Below the pieces are notes generated by a model, which did not search any database, was not told where the DNA came from, and was given only the letters and a program-made list of their open reading frames with translations. Positions 1 to 8,322 of a stretch of DNA of 64,000 bases are shown here, in pieces. Source of the DNA: Aquirhabdus parva (GTDB lineage Bacteria; Pseudomonadota; Gammaproteobacteria; Pseudomonadales; Moraxellaceae). Made by a program: the position numbers and the translations under genes. The stretch is from positions 2,214,207-2,278,206 of the forward strand of contig NZ_CP031222.1 of NCBI RefSeq assembly GCF_003351745.1, written 5' to 3'. Position 1 is the first letter of the stretch. Each line of letters starts with the position of its first letter.

Positions 1-296
1 ATACTCAGAACCGGAAACCGAACTAACCTGGCAAGCCATTTTTGTCGAGGAGTTTCGGCCCATAAAACAGCAAAAGCATCCGCTCCAATTTTAGTAATAC
101 CCTCTTGATCAACAACATGTAGTCGCTCTCTCACCGACTCTTGCTCGGCATCAATGTCCTTAACTACATCCGGATTCTCATCAATATCAATCCACTCAAC
201 CTGCGCTGAGCAGGACTCCATGCGACGACGCTGATCCTTAATCCCCGCATCGCAAACGGGACATGCACTGTTGTAGTAGACTTTGACTTTACTCAT
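1..296 (-). CDS. DCC-family (DUF393) thiol-disulfide oxidoreductase-like protein, partial
   Basis: Translating the minus strand from an ATG at 294-296 gives about 98 residues running off the left edge, beginning MSKVKVYYNSACPVCDAGI. The early Tyr-Asn-x-x-Cys-Pro-x-Cys arrangement is the hallmark of the DCC/DUF393 family, small thioredoxin-like proteins with a CxxC whose substrates are mostly unknown. The start overlaps the last 8 bases of the upstream desaturase gene (ATGAGTAA), so the two are probably translationally coupled. Family members often sit beside lipid or membrane genes; a role supporting the desaturase is only inferred. The C-terminus lies outside the window. Confidence 0.75.
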   Translation of the reverse strand, partial: MSKVKVYYNSACPVCDAGIKDQRRRMESCSAQVEWIDIDENPDVVKDIDAEQESVRERLHVVDQEGITKIGADAFAVLWAETPRQKWLARLVRFPVLS

Positions 297-1185
297 GCTT
301 CACTCCCAATTCGCTATAGATTGAATGTAGTGTTCCAAACATCGATGCAGCAAGCCTAGGTGCATCATCAGTCGATAAAGCTTGATGCACAACTGGAAGA
401 TGGACACTTGGGCATTGTGGGAAAAGATGATGCTCACGATGAAAATTAAAATTTACATCATGCAGTAAAATCTGATCTAACCAACTGACTGCATGAGATC
501 GAACGTGACCAGATTGCTGAGCAACATCCACTAAACCGTGTTCAGCAATACCACGAAGCTGGCTAAAAAAAAGTCCAAAAGTGATAGCTGAAACAAATGG
601 CAGAAATGCCAGAATGAAATGGCGACCAAACCCTGTGACAATGAGCAAAATCAAGATTTGAACTGCTGCAATAATAAATATTTTTCCAGTCCGTACGAGT
701 CGAAATAAATTATGCGGTGCGCCGATACTCTCATGGAAGGTATCTCGCAAATTAAAACCCAGCAATGGTTTAATGATATGGATACGCATTTTTGAAGGGG
801 TCATTGCACCAAGGTTATAATAATGAAAGCCCTGTGGATCGTCGGATGTTCCGAAGGTTCGATGATGTATCCAATGTTGGTGAGCAAACTCTTGAAAATC
901 TATCCCTGCAACGGCGCCGAGGATCAATCCAACTTTTTTGTTTAAATGTCTGCTTTTAAATAAAGTGTAGTGAACACAATCATGCATGATGAGTGTAATA
1001 CGATAAATCAATAAACCTATGAGTGGCATAATTAGCAGAGGAGCCATGGGAGACCAATCTGCAATATAAGGGCTAAACCATAATAATAAGAAAAGAGGCA
1101 CGACATTTCTAAAAATGGCTAACCAACCAAAACGATCTGATGGGATGAGCCAATCTGGGTGTATAGCACTCATGTTTTCTTGCAT
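289..1185 (-). CDS. Membrane fatty acid desaturase family protein
   Basis: A di-iron membrane desaturase or hydroxylase that would introduce a double bond or hydroxyl into an acyl or related lipid chain in the inner membrane. The three histidine boxes are present: HDCVH, HWIHH and HREHH, roughly 95-99, 131-135 and 276-280 counted from the longest possible start. Hydrophobic stretches precede box 1 and lie between boxes 2 and 3, as in the family. The longest frame opens at a TTG at 1266; I prefer the ATG at 1183-1185 (298 residues), though neither start has a clear ribosome site and another ATG lies at 1173. It overlaps the DCC-family gene by 8 bases. The exact substrate cannot be read from the sequence. 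Confidence 0.85.
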   Translation of the reverse strand: MQENMSAIHPDWLIPSDRFGWLAIFRNVVPLFLLLWFSPYIADWSPMAPLLIMPLIGLLIYRITLIMHDCVHYTLFKSRHLNKKVGLILGAVAGIDFQEFAHQHWIHHRTFGTSDDPQGFHYYNLGAMTPSKMRIHIIKPLLGFNLRDTFHESIGAPHNLFRLVRTGKIFIIAAVQILILLIVTGFGRHFILAFLPFVSAITFGLFFSQLRGIAEHGLVDVAQQSGHVRSHAVSWLDQILLHDVNFNFHREHHLFPQCPSVHLPVVHQALSTDDAPRLAASMFGTLHSIYSELGVKHE

Positions 1186-1321
1186 CCTATTTTTATTAAA
1201 ATTTTCCACAACCAATATCGCATAATAGTTAGCTACGGCACTAACAATCAAAGAAAATTTCTTCAAATATTAGCATCAACAACACATGCAATTAATGTTT
1301 CTTGGCGCTATTAAAGCGATA

Positions 1322-1348
1322 AAAAGGCCACCCAATAGGTAGCCTTTT
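1322..1348 (-). terminator. Intrinsic terminator downstream of fadE
   Basis: On the minus strand an 11-bp stem with one G-T wobble (AAAAGGCTACC pairing with GGTGGCCTTTT, 5-base loop) ends in a T run, 32 bases after the fadE stop codon. This is typical of a rho-independent terminator. Confidence 0.75.
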
Positions 1349-1380
1349 ATTCTAAAGTGTAAAAAATGGATCAATTCTGA

Positions 1381-3645
1381 TTAAGCAACTTTCTCTTCAG
1401 CAACTGGTGCCCCAGAATAAATCCCCTCCAGCCCCTTATCCTCCCGATAATACTGTTCAGGACTAAAGACATCGACCTCAATAGCCTCCAGTCGTGCAGC
1501 AAGCGCCAAAGCGACTAAACCAGCTTCAGTTTCACTGATAATACCGAGTTTCTGCGCTTCGTCTGCCAACTCTTCAACAGATCCTCTGCGCAGTTTGTGC
1601 AGTTTTTGAGCCTCGTGAATCCGAGCCAAAATAGGTTCAACTTCACTCAACAAACGGAATGACTTCAGCAGACGTCCCAATCCTAGACTCTGGTTATCAG
1701 GTAAATGAATGCCCTCAATTAAACGCAGATACTGTTCATTATAGCGTTGGATGGTTTTGGCAGCTTCATGACTCATCGCATCACTTGGCGGGGTCGCAAG
1801 TGGATTTAGGCGCAGTGGTAGCGTCATAAAGAAACGTAGAATGCTGCCTATAAATCCATCAAAATTGGCATAGATCCCTTCAAAAGCTTTTTGTGTCTCA
1901 GACAGCGCATGGGTCAAAGCATAATCCACCAAAGGTAAATCTTCCTGCTTACGTCCTTCAGCTTCAAAGCGGCGTAGTGTTGCAGTACCCAGTAACATCC
2001 AAGCAAGGGCATCCGCATAGCGCCCCGTCAACTTACCACGGGCTTTAAGCTTGCCCCCTATCGCAAACATCGCCATATTGGTGAGGAACCCAAAGCGTGC
2101 ACCTGCCCAGATCAAACGGCGATAGTAGGTTTTAGTCTCGGGTGCTACGTCTGGCACACTCGCAAAAATACCGCGAGTTACGCCATGGAAAAGCACGCGG
2201 AAAACACCAACAATAAACTGAATCATCCACGCGACCAAACTGCTTCGGAACTGCTTCACATCATCTTTCTCGACCGCATCGACAACTTTAAGCGCATAAG
2301 GATGACAACGTGTCGCCCCTTGACCAAAGATGATCAAGGTTCGAGTCAAAATGTTCGCACCTTCCACCGTAACGCCTACTGGCGCTGAACAATAGGTCTT
2401 GGCAAGGATATTGTTGGGCCCTTGCATGACACCGGCTCCAGCGCAGACATCCATACCGTCTTTACCCAATGCTTGAGAAATCTCAGTGGTATAAGACTTA
2501 AGCACTGCGGAAACAACTGGGGGATGAATGCCAGCATTGAGCGCGGAACAGCTAAACACGCGAGAAGCTTCGAGCAGATAGCTCAGTGCAGCAATCTTAC
2601 CGACCTTCTCCTCTACGCCTTCCATCAGGCCAATCTGAATACCAAACTGCTGACGCACCATCGAATATGCGCCTGTTGTTGCAACGACAGCCTTTGACGC
2701 ACCAATCGCACCAGCAGGTAAACTGACAGCACGCCCTCCTGCCAGCTGCTCCATCAGCATCCGCCAACCATTACCCGCATTAGCTGGACCACCGATAATA
2801 TCGTGGACAGACACAACGACATCTTTACCGATCAGAGGCCCATTATCAAAGGACTCGCCCACGGGGTCATGATGATCACCTGAGCTAAAGCCCTCCACGC
2901 CTTTATGAATCAGCACTGTGGTAATCCCGATATCTTCGCCTTTGCCCAATAGGTTGTTCGGATCCGTCAACTTACATGCCAATGTCACTAAGTTAGATAC
3001 GGGCGCCAAGGTAATATAGCGCTTACGGAAATTAAGTCGAATCTTGATATCACCGTTATCATCACGGAAAACTTCACCTTCGGCCTTAATACTGGCTGCA
3101 TCAGAACCTGCGGTCGGTTCGGTCAAGCCAAAGCAAGGAACGTATTCACCACTGGCCAGCTTCGGTAGATAATTATTTTTCTGATCTTCAGTTCCATAAT
3201 GCTTAATCAGCTCTGCGGCACCCAGCGAATTGGGAATAACGACATAAGTCCCTACCGTGAACGAATGAACATTGATCTTCGCCATAATGGTTGAGATAGC
3301 GAGTGGTGAGAATTCTTTTCCACCATACTGTTTTGGAATCAAAAAGCTCATAAAGCCTTGTGCTTTGATAAAGGCCAATACGTCGTCTGGAACTTTTTTG
3401 GTTCGCAAAACTTCATACTGATCGACCATGGCGATTAATTCTTCACATGGACCATCCAGAAAAGCCTGCTCCTCGGCATTGAGTAAGGAATAAGGCTGAC
3501 GCAAAATCTCGTCAAAATCGGGCTTACCCGCAAAAAATCCACCGTCTATCCAAACATGCCCCGCTTCAAGCGCCTGACGTTCTGTATCGGAAATTTTGGG
3601 TAAGATTTTATTAGACTGCATCCACTTCATGATGAGAGAGAACAT
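1381..3645 (-). CDS. fadE: Acyl-CoA dehydrogenase, FadE type
   Basis: Catalyses the first step of fatty acid beta-oxidation, forming trans-2-enoyl-CoA with FAD. The protein has 754 residues, close to the roughly 800 of the large gammaproteobacterial FadE enzymes and about twice an ordinary acyl-CoA dehydrogenase. The central acyl-CoA dehydrogenase domain contains FGLTEPTAGSDA (substrate/FAD region) and EGANILTRTLIIFGQGA; the long C-terminal part is the FadE-specific extension. The frame stays open up to 3783, but the ATG at 3643-3645 follows a good ribosome site (AGAGGTG, about 6 bases upstream) and gives the usual N-terminus, so the shorter start is chosen. It is monocistronic, with its own terminator. 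Chain-length range is not visible. Confidence 0.9.
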   Translation of the reverse strand: MFSLIMKWMQSNKILPKISDTERQALEAGHVWIDGGFFAGKPDFDEILRQPYSLLNAEEQAFLDGPCEELIAMVDQYEVLRTKKVPDDVLAFIKAQGFMSFLIPKQYGGKEFSPLAISTIMAKINVHSFTVGTYVVIPNSLGAAELIKHYGTEDQKNNYLPKLASGEYVPCFGLTEPTAGSDAASIKAEGEVFRDDNGDIKIRLNFRKRYITLAPVSNLVTLACKLTDPNNLLGKGEDIGITTVLIHKGVEGFSSGDHHDPVGESFDNGPLIGKDVVVSVHDIIGGPANAGNGWRMLMEQLAGGRAVSLPAGAIGASKAVVATTGAYSMVRQQFGIQIGLMEGVEEKVGKIAALSYLLEASRVFSCSALNAGIHPPVVSAVLKSYTTEISQALGKDGMDVCAGAGVMQGPNNILAKTYCSAPVGVTVEGANILTRTLIIFGQGATRCHPYALKVVDAVEKDDVKQFRSSLVAWMIQFIVGVFRVLFHGVTRGIFASVPDVAPETKTYYRRLIWAGARFGFLTNMAMFAIGGKLKARGKLTGRYADALAWMLLGTATLRRFEAEGRKQEDLPLVDYALTHALSETQKAFEGIYANFDGFIGSILRFFMTLPLRLNPLATPPSDAMSHEAAKTIQRYNEQYLRLIEGIHLPDNQSLGLGRLLKSFRLLSEVEPILARIHEAQKLHKLRRGSVEELADEAQKLGIISETEAGLVALALAARLEAIEVDVFSPEQYYREDKGLEGIYSGAPVAEEKVA

Positions 3646-4037
3646 CGCTACACCTCTATGTTGAATCACTAAGTCACAAGAAAAAACTTTTATTGCTAAT
3701 AATAAAAACTTAAAGACCAAGGGTTGATCAAAATGAAGACTATGCTTGGTGCACGCCGTGTATATCTGGAAAATGTCACTCAAGCAGAGTACACACCACC
3801 GTGGGTGGTTTAAAGAATAAAGCGGGGTTACAGTATCTATAAATGTAAGAAATTCTGTCGAATCAATTGAAAGTATACTGCAATTGACTAAAGACTAGCC
3901 GACTTGATTGTATAGCTTAGGAAAATTGTTGATGTTTGTTGTATCAGATGGTCAATGAAGTCAATTTGAATATCTAAGGCTGTGCATGCTGATTTTCAAT
4001 CTTGTATGCTAGGCTGTGCTCCTTCTTGATCATCATA
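3646..4037. other. Divergent intergenic region between fadE and nadD
   Basis: About 390 bases between two divergent genes, so it must carry both promoters. I see no convincing coding capacity. A short hairpin (ACCACC, GTG, GGTGGT) lies near 3797-3811, and AT-rich blocks could hold -10 boxes, but no promoter pair is strong enough to call. I did not recognise a FadR- or PsrA-like operator. Confidence 0.4.
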
Positions 4038-4727
4038 ATGCTTACCATGTCCCGATATCGTCCTCTTGTTCTTCTTGGCGGTTCATTCGATCCGATTCAT
4101 AACGGCCATTTATGGATGGCACATGAGGTTAATCAAGAGATTACAACTCAAGGCATACAAGCTGAAATTAAATTTCTGCCTACAGCAGGTTCCCCTTTTA
4201 AAAATACGGCAACGAGTACCAAACATCGCTTGGCTATGCTCAGACAAGCCCTGCGTGACACACCATTTTCAATTGATCGTACCGAAGTTAATTCACCGCC
4301 GCCGACTTACACGCTTGATACACTCACACTAATTCGTCAGCGTATTGGTCCCGATCGCCCGCTTATTTTCGTACTTGGTCAAGATAGTTTCGATAGTCTG
4401 CCACGCTGGAAAGGCGGCTATGAACTCCTTGAAATGGCACATTTATGGGTCTTTCCTCGCATAGAACACCAAGAGCAAGCGGTCTTGACGCTACCTGATG
4501 CACTCTTAGAAAAAAAAGCTTTAACAACGGAACAATTATTAAAAAAACCTCAAGGACTTCTTTTTATTGATGAAAAAACGCCCCCAGAAATCAGTAGCAC
4601 GCTGATTCGTCAACATCTTGCAACATCTGAGCAGGTAAAATTGCTTAAAAAATCGCTTCCAACGCGTGTTATGGGGTATAATAAGAGCACCAAACTATAT
4701 GGATTTACCTCCCCGTATGAATCTTGA
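4038..4727 (+). CDS. nadD: Nicotinate-nucleotide adenylyltransferase
   Basis: Transfers AMP from ATP to nicotinate mononucleotide to make deamido-NAD, the penultimate step of NAD synthesis. The nucleotidyltransferase signature GGSFDPIHNGHL lies close to the N-terminus, followed by PTYTLDTL, the GQDSF..LPRW block and the C-terminal SSTLIR motif, all typical of NadD. Length is 229 residues from the ATG at 4038; an ATG at 4047 is equally possible, and an upstream TTG at 4002 would add a hydrophobic stretch unusual for the family. No clear ribosome site decides. It is first in the nadD-rsfS-rlmH cluster, a common proteobacterial arrangement, and its 3' end overlaps the probable rsfS start. Confidence 0.92.
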   Translation: MLTMSRYRPLVLLGGSFDPIHNGHLWMAHEVNQEITTQGIQAEIKFLPTAGSPFKNTATSTKHRLAMLRQALRDTPFSIDRTEVNSPPPTYTLDTLTLIRQRIGPDRPLIFVLGQDSFDSLPRWKGGYELLEMAHLWVFPRIEHQEQAVLTLPDALLEKKALTTEQLLKKPQGLLFIDEKTPPEISSTLIRQHLATSEQVKLLKKSLPTRVMGYNKSTKLYGFTSPYES

Positions 4728-5202
4728 ACCTACTACAGGTCATTCATCCCCTGCCTCGCAAAGCAATTTAAACGCGGGCAACTTGAAACAAAACTCTTTA
4801 AAAGATCGCACCTTAAATGAGTCTGCAGCACCTGCAACAAATACTGCAAACCAAAATTCTTCAATGACAAGCGCACAAGAAGTTGCAGCTTGCCTTGAGG
4901 TTGTTCGTCTCGCTCTGGCAGATGTCAAAGCACAGAATGTCGTTGAACTGGATGTCCAAGGCATCAGCAATGTGTCTGATGTTTTGGTTATTGCCAGCGG
5001 CACATCGACCCGTCATGTCAAAGCATTGGCCAACAATGTCTCTGAAGAATGCAAAAAAGCAGGCTTCCGACCAATCGGCATGGAAGGTGAGCGTGATGCT
5101 GAGTGGATTCTAGTCGACTTCGGTCTAGTTGTCGTTCATGTGATGCTGCCTACTGCACGCACATTCTACGACCTTGAGAGTCTCTGGAAACCTAAAGCCT
5201 AA
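4717..5202 (+). CDS. rsfS: Ribosomal silencing factor RsfS
   Basis: Binds ribosomal protein uL14 on the 50S subunit and blocks joining with 30S during nutrient limitation. The conserved RsfS domain (formerly Iojap) fills the C-terminal 110 residues, with VSDVLVIASGTSTRHVKALA and the DFGLVVVHVM block. From the ATG at 4717 (161 residues) the first 50 or so residues are Asn/Ser/Thr/Gln-rich and probably disordered, making the protein longer than the usual 105-130. Other starts are ATG 4699 (overlapping nadD more) and ATG 4864, which leaves just the domain; none has a clear ribosome site. The 4717 start overlaps the nadD stop by 11 bases, favouring coupling. Function is secure, the N-terminus is not. 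Confidence 0.88.
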   Translation: MNLEPTTGHSSPASQSNLNAGNLKQNSLKDRTLNESAAPATNTANQNSSMTSAQEVAACLEVVRLALADVKAQNVVELDVQGISNVSDVLVIASGTSTRHVKALANNVSEECKKAGFRPIGMEGERDAEWILVDFGLVVVHVMLPTARTFYDLESLWKPKA

Positions 5203-5244
5203 TCAAAGCGTTATCTTGATCGCTGATATCAAACATTGATTGTC

Positions 5245-5270
5245 ATACGAGCCGCACACGCGGCTCGTAT
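5245..5270 (+). terminator. Hairpin between rsfS and rlmH
   Basis: A perfect 11-bp inverted repeat (ATACGAGCCGC and its complement, 4-base loop) lies 42 bases after the rsfS stop and is followed by TGTTTTATAT. It is probably an intrinsic terminator or attenuator, with a modest T run, so readthrough into rlmH is possible. Confidence 0.65.
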
Positions 5271-5320
5271 TGTTTTATATTGCCTCTTTAATTCAAAAGA
5301 TTCCTTACTAGAGAATATCC

Positions 5321-5800
5321 ATGAAAATTCGCTTACTCACTATTGGTCAAAAGATGCCAGACTGGGTTCAAACGGGTTTTGATGATTACTTTAAGCGCGT
5401 TCAGCCACTCATCACCGTGCAACTGGTCGAGTTGCCTATGGCTAAACGGGGAAAGTCCGACTCAGCGGCGGAAATACACAAGTATTGCCAGATTGAGGGT
5501 CAAACAATTCTGAACAGTTTACAGCCTAGAGAGCGCCTGATTGCACTCGAAGTCGGTGGGCGCAATCTGAGCACCGAGAAGCTTGCAACGACAATGCAAA
5601 GCTGGATGCTGGACGGTTTAGATATCGCCTTAGCTGTTGGTGGTCCTGATGGGCTATCTGACGAAGTGCGACAAAAAGCGGAATGGCATTGGTCATTATC
5701 ACCACTCACCCTGCCTCACCCGTTGGTCCGCGTGATCATGATCGAACAACTCTATCGCGCCATGAGCATCAATAATGGTCATCCTTATCATCGTGCTTAA
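5321..5800 (+). CDS. rlmH: 23S rRNA pseudouridine-1915 N3-methyltransferase RlmH
   Basis: Methylates pseudouridine 1915 in helix 69 of 23S rRNA on the assembled 70S ribosome using S-adenosylmethionine. The length of 159 residues matches the family (about 155). The SPOUT-fold knot is visible in the C-terminal half: FAVGGPDG-like AVGGPDGLSDEV, LSPLTLPHPLVRVIMIEQLYRA and the family C-terminus INNGHPYHRA. The start ATG opens directly with MKIRLLTIG, the usual N-terminus. It sits third in the nadD-rsfS-rlmH set, separated by a hairpin, and is followed after 20 bases by a class III dioxygenase-like gene that may be cotranscribed. Confidence 0.93.
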   Translation: MKIRLLTIGQKMPDWVQTGFDDYFKRVQPLITVQLVELPMAKRGKSDSAAEIHKYCQIEGQTILNSLQPRERLIALEVGGRNLSTEKLATTMQSWMLDGLDIALAVGGPDGLSDEVRQKAEWHWSLSPLTLPHPLVRVIMIEQLYRAMSINNGHPYHRA

Positions 5801-5820
5801 CTGCTGAGATCGCCCTTATT

Positions 5821-6600
5821 ATGACTTACGCAACACTACCCGCCCTTTTTATCTCTCACGGCTCACCGATGATGGCGGTCGATGCTGGGCAGGCCAGTGA
5901 TGCCATGTTTCGACTCTCCAATAATTTGCCACAGCCCAATGCCATTGTGGTCGTATCAGCGCATTGGCTCAGTGATACACTGGAAATCTCAACGGCCATG
6001 CGTCCCGAGACCTGGCATGACTTTAGCGGTTTTCCACCAGAGCTCTATCAAATTCGCTACCCTGCGGCAGGAAGTCCTGCGCTTGCTGAGCGGATTATTC
6101 ATATTTTGGATTTAGCAGGAATTACTGCACACGGCAATGCGCTACGTCCTCGCGATCATGGTGTTTGGGCACCGCTACGACATTTATATCCTGATGCCAA
6201 TATCCCTGTCGTACAGATTTCTATTCCAACCCACTACAGCCCTGCACAGCTTCGTGATCTGGGTAGAGCCTTAGTCAGCCTACGTGGCCAGCAAATTTTA
6301 TTGATTGGCTCAGGCAGCATTACGCATAACCTGCGGGCTTTGTCTTTCCGTGATCCTCATGCAATGCCTGAAGACTGGGCTAAAAATTTTAAAAACTGGA
6401 TGATTCAAAAACTCGGATCTCACAGTTATGACGATGTGTTGAACTGGAAAAATGAAGCTCCCTATGCCAAGCAGAACCACCCTACGGATGAACACCTTTT
6501 GCCTTTATTTTTCACCATGGGCGCGGGTGAACGTTTTAATGTGGTGCACTCCAGTTTCTCTATGGGGTCACTAGGTATGGATATTTATCGCTTTGATTAA
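5821..6600 (+). CDS. Class III extradiol dioxygenase-like protein (DODA/YgiD family)
   Basis: A LigB-fold protein of the 4,5-DOPA extradiol dioxygenase (YgiD) group, 259 residues, as usual for the family. Metal-ligand histidines are recognisable in ISHGSPMMA near the N-terminus, in VSAHW, and in DEHLLPLFF near the C-terminus; RDHGVWAPL is another conserved block. E. coli YgiD has 4,5-DOPA dioxygenase activity in vitro, but physiological substrates of most members are unknown. It lies 20 bases downstream of rlmH. A second member of the family is at 57749-58543; the two are clearly diverged and are not a recent duplication. Confidence 0.85.
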   Translation: MTYATLPALFISHGSPMMAVDAGQASDAMFRLSNNLPQPNAIVVVSAHWLSDTLEISTAMRPETWHDFSGFPPELYQIRYPAAGSPALAERIIHILDLAGITAHGNALRPRDHGVWAPLRHLYPDANIPVVQISIPTHYSPAQLRDLGRALVSLRGQQILLIGSGSITHNLRALSFRDPHAMPEDWAKNFKNWMIQKLGSHSYDDVLNWKNEAPYAKQNHPTDEHLLPLFFTMGAGERFNVVHSSFSMGSLGMDIYRFD

Positions 6601-6736
6601 ATCCGAAAATGAAGCCCCAAAAAACAACACACAAAAATTTCCACATGTAAAATAATCCCCTGATCAAAGCTGAACTCGTTAAAATACTCCACCTTAAATA
6701 ACAACCATCGCTTAACCATAGGCTCAACGAACCATC

Positions 6737-7585
6737 ATGCACGCCGACCAAATTCAGCTCATTGCCCTTATCGATGCCGCACTACCACAATGGCAATGTG
6801 CACAATGTGGCACTCCCGGATGCTTGCCTTATGCTGAAGCAATCGTCAAAGGTGAAGCGATTAATCTCTGTGTGCCTGGTGGCGATCCCATGGTCAAAAC
6901 CCTTGCGGCATTGACCAATCGTCCCATTGAACCCGTGGCTCTAGGCAGTTATCCCCTACTTGAAGATGGTCGCCCACAAGCAGTCCGCGCTGTCATTCGT
7001 GCGGATGAATGCATCGGCTGCACCAAATGTATCGATGCATGTCCGGTTGATGCCATCCTTGGCTCAGGAAAAATGATGCATACAGTGCTCACAGACTTAT
7101 GTACAGGTTGTGAGCTCTGTTTACCGCCCTGCCCAGTTGATTGCATTGATATCATTCCTGTTGATCTCAGTGCATATCAAGGCAGTGCATTAACAGAATT
7201 GCGTGATCAACAGTTTAAGCAAGAACAGATTGATTTACGTCAGCGCTTTACGGCTAAACAACTCCGTGAAACTGCGAAACAATCCATCAAATTGTCTGCC
7301 TCACGATTCGCAAATCAGAATGCCATCTTGCCGACTGTCGTTCCAAATGCTGACGTGCTCCCTGCTGTAAAAGAGCACATTGCATCTGCTGAAACGTTCT
7401 CGACAGACAACAGCACGTCATCTATTGTGTCTGATCCAATCACTCAAATTCAGCTCGCAACGCTGCGTAGCCAGATCAAAAAACTAGAGAAACAACTCAG
7501 TGTCATGCCCAATAACGAGAAGAAAAAATCCGATTTAATCCAACTGCAGACCAGGCTCAGTCAGCTTACTCAAGAGTCGACATGA
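6737..7585 (+). CDS. rnfB: RnfB-type iron-sulfur protein (stand-alone)
   Basis: An electron-transfer protein resembling RnfB of the Rnf complex, 282 residues. An N-terminal [4Fe-4S] site has Cys21, Cys24, Cys29 and Cys45 in the [16 protein letters not shown] and NLCVPGG context, then a double ferredoxin motif: Cys92/95/98/102 and Cys122/125/128/132. The C-terminal 120 residues are polar and end in a predicted coiled coil (KKLEKQLSV region). True RnfB starts with a membrane anchor, which is missing here, and no rnfACDGE genes are nearby, so this is probably a soluble ferredoxin. It is followed after 10 bases by nth, whose product carries a [4Fe-4S] cluster; a shared redox or cluster-related role is inference. 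Confidence 0.85.
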   Translation: MHADQIQLIALIDAALPQWQCAQCGTPGCLPYAEAIVKGEAINLCVPGGDPMVKTLAALTNRPIEPVALGSYPLLEDGRPQAVRAVIRADECIGCTKCIDACPVDAILGSGKMMHTVLTDLCTGCELCLPPCPVDCIDIIPVDLSAYQGSALTELRDQQFKQEQIDLRQRFTAKQLRETAKQSIKLSASRFANQNAILPTVVPNADVLPAVKEHIASAETFSTDNSTSSIVSDPITQIQLATLRSQIKKLEKQLSVMPNNEKKKSDLIQLQTRLSQLTQEST

Positions 7586-7595
7586 GTACCGCATT

Positions 7596-8255
7596 ATGAA
7601 AAAAGCCAATATTGAAGAATTTTTTGCACGACTCAAAGCCCAGCGTCCTGAACCTCGCACTGAGCTTGAATACACCACTGCCTTTGAATTATTGATTGCC
7701 GTTTTACTGTCTGCCCAAGCCACTGATGTCGGCGTCAATAAAGCCACAGCAATCCTCTATCCTATTGCTAATACGCCTCAAGCTATTTTGGACATGGGAT
7801 TGGACACACTCAAAACGTATATAAAGACGATTGGATTGTTTAATACCAAAGCGGTCAATATCATCAAAACCTGTCAAATCTTGGTTGATAAATATCAAGG
7901 CGAAGTTCCCAATACGCGCGAGGGGCTTGAAGAACTCCCGGGGGTAGGACGTAAAACTGCCAATGTTGTCCTGAACACCTTTTTTGGACAGCCAACCATG
8001 GCTGTCGATACGCATATCTTTCGCGTCAGTAACCGCACCACGCTTGCTCCCGGCAAAACCGTCGAGCTGGTCGAAGATAAACTCATTAAGGTCATCCCCA
8101 AGCACTACATCATGGATGCACATCATTGGCTCATTTTACACGGTCGCTATACCTGTAAAGCCCGCTCACCACTCTGCGGCGAGTGTATCGTCAGTGACTT
8201 ATGCGGCTGGAAAGAACGATTTGATTATGGCGTTTCTAACCCTATTGAATCTTAA
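7596..8255 (+). CDS. nth: Endonuclease III (DNA glycosylase/AP lyase)
   Basis: Removes oxidised pyrimidines from DNA and nicks the abasic site in base-excision repair. The helix-hairpin-helix LPGVGRKTANVV contains the catalytic lysine, and the catalytic aspartate lies in TMAVDTHIFRV. The C-terminal cluster loop has Cys-x6-Cys-x2-Cys-x5-Cys (CKARSPLCGECIVSDLC), the [4Fe-4S] site of the family. Length, 219 residues, is standard. It begins 10 bases after rnfB, probably in the same operon. Confidence 0.95.
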   Translation: MKKANIEEFFARLKAQRPEPRTELEYTTAFELLIAVLLSAQATDVGVNKATAILYPIANTPQAILDMGLDTLKTYIKTIGLFNTKAVNIIKTCQILVDKYQGEVPNTREGLEELPGVGRKTANVVLNTFFGQPTMAVDTHIFRVSNRTTLAPGKTVELVEDKLIKVIPKHYIMDAHHWLILHGRYTCKARSPLCGECIVSDLCGWKERFDYGVSNPIES

Positions 8256-8271
8256 GCTTTAGAAATAATAA

Positions 8272-8302
8272 GGCCTGTAGCCAAAATCAATGACTACAGG
8301 CC
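8272..8302 (-). terminator. Terminator of acs
   Basis: A 9-bp perfect stem (GGCCTGTAG/CTACAGGCC, 13-base loop) lies between the convergent nth and acs genes. Read on the minus strand it is followed by TTATTATTTCT, so it most likely ends acs transcripts; on the plus strand there is no T run. Confidence 0.6.
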
Positions 8303-8322
8303 CGAGACTTACAATGGTTGTA

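Noticed and set aside
3646-3783. 46-residue N-terminal extension of FadE
   Set aside because: The ATG at 3645 has a strong ribosome site and gives the family N-terminus; the extension has no conserved features.
7704-8126. 140-codon minus-strand frame opposite nth
   Set aside because: Fully antisense to a clear endonuclease III gene; no family resemblance or ribosome site.
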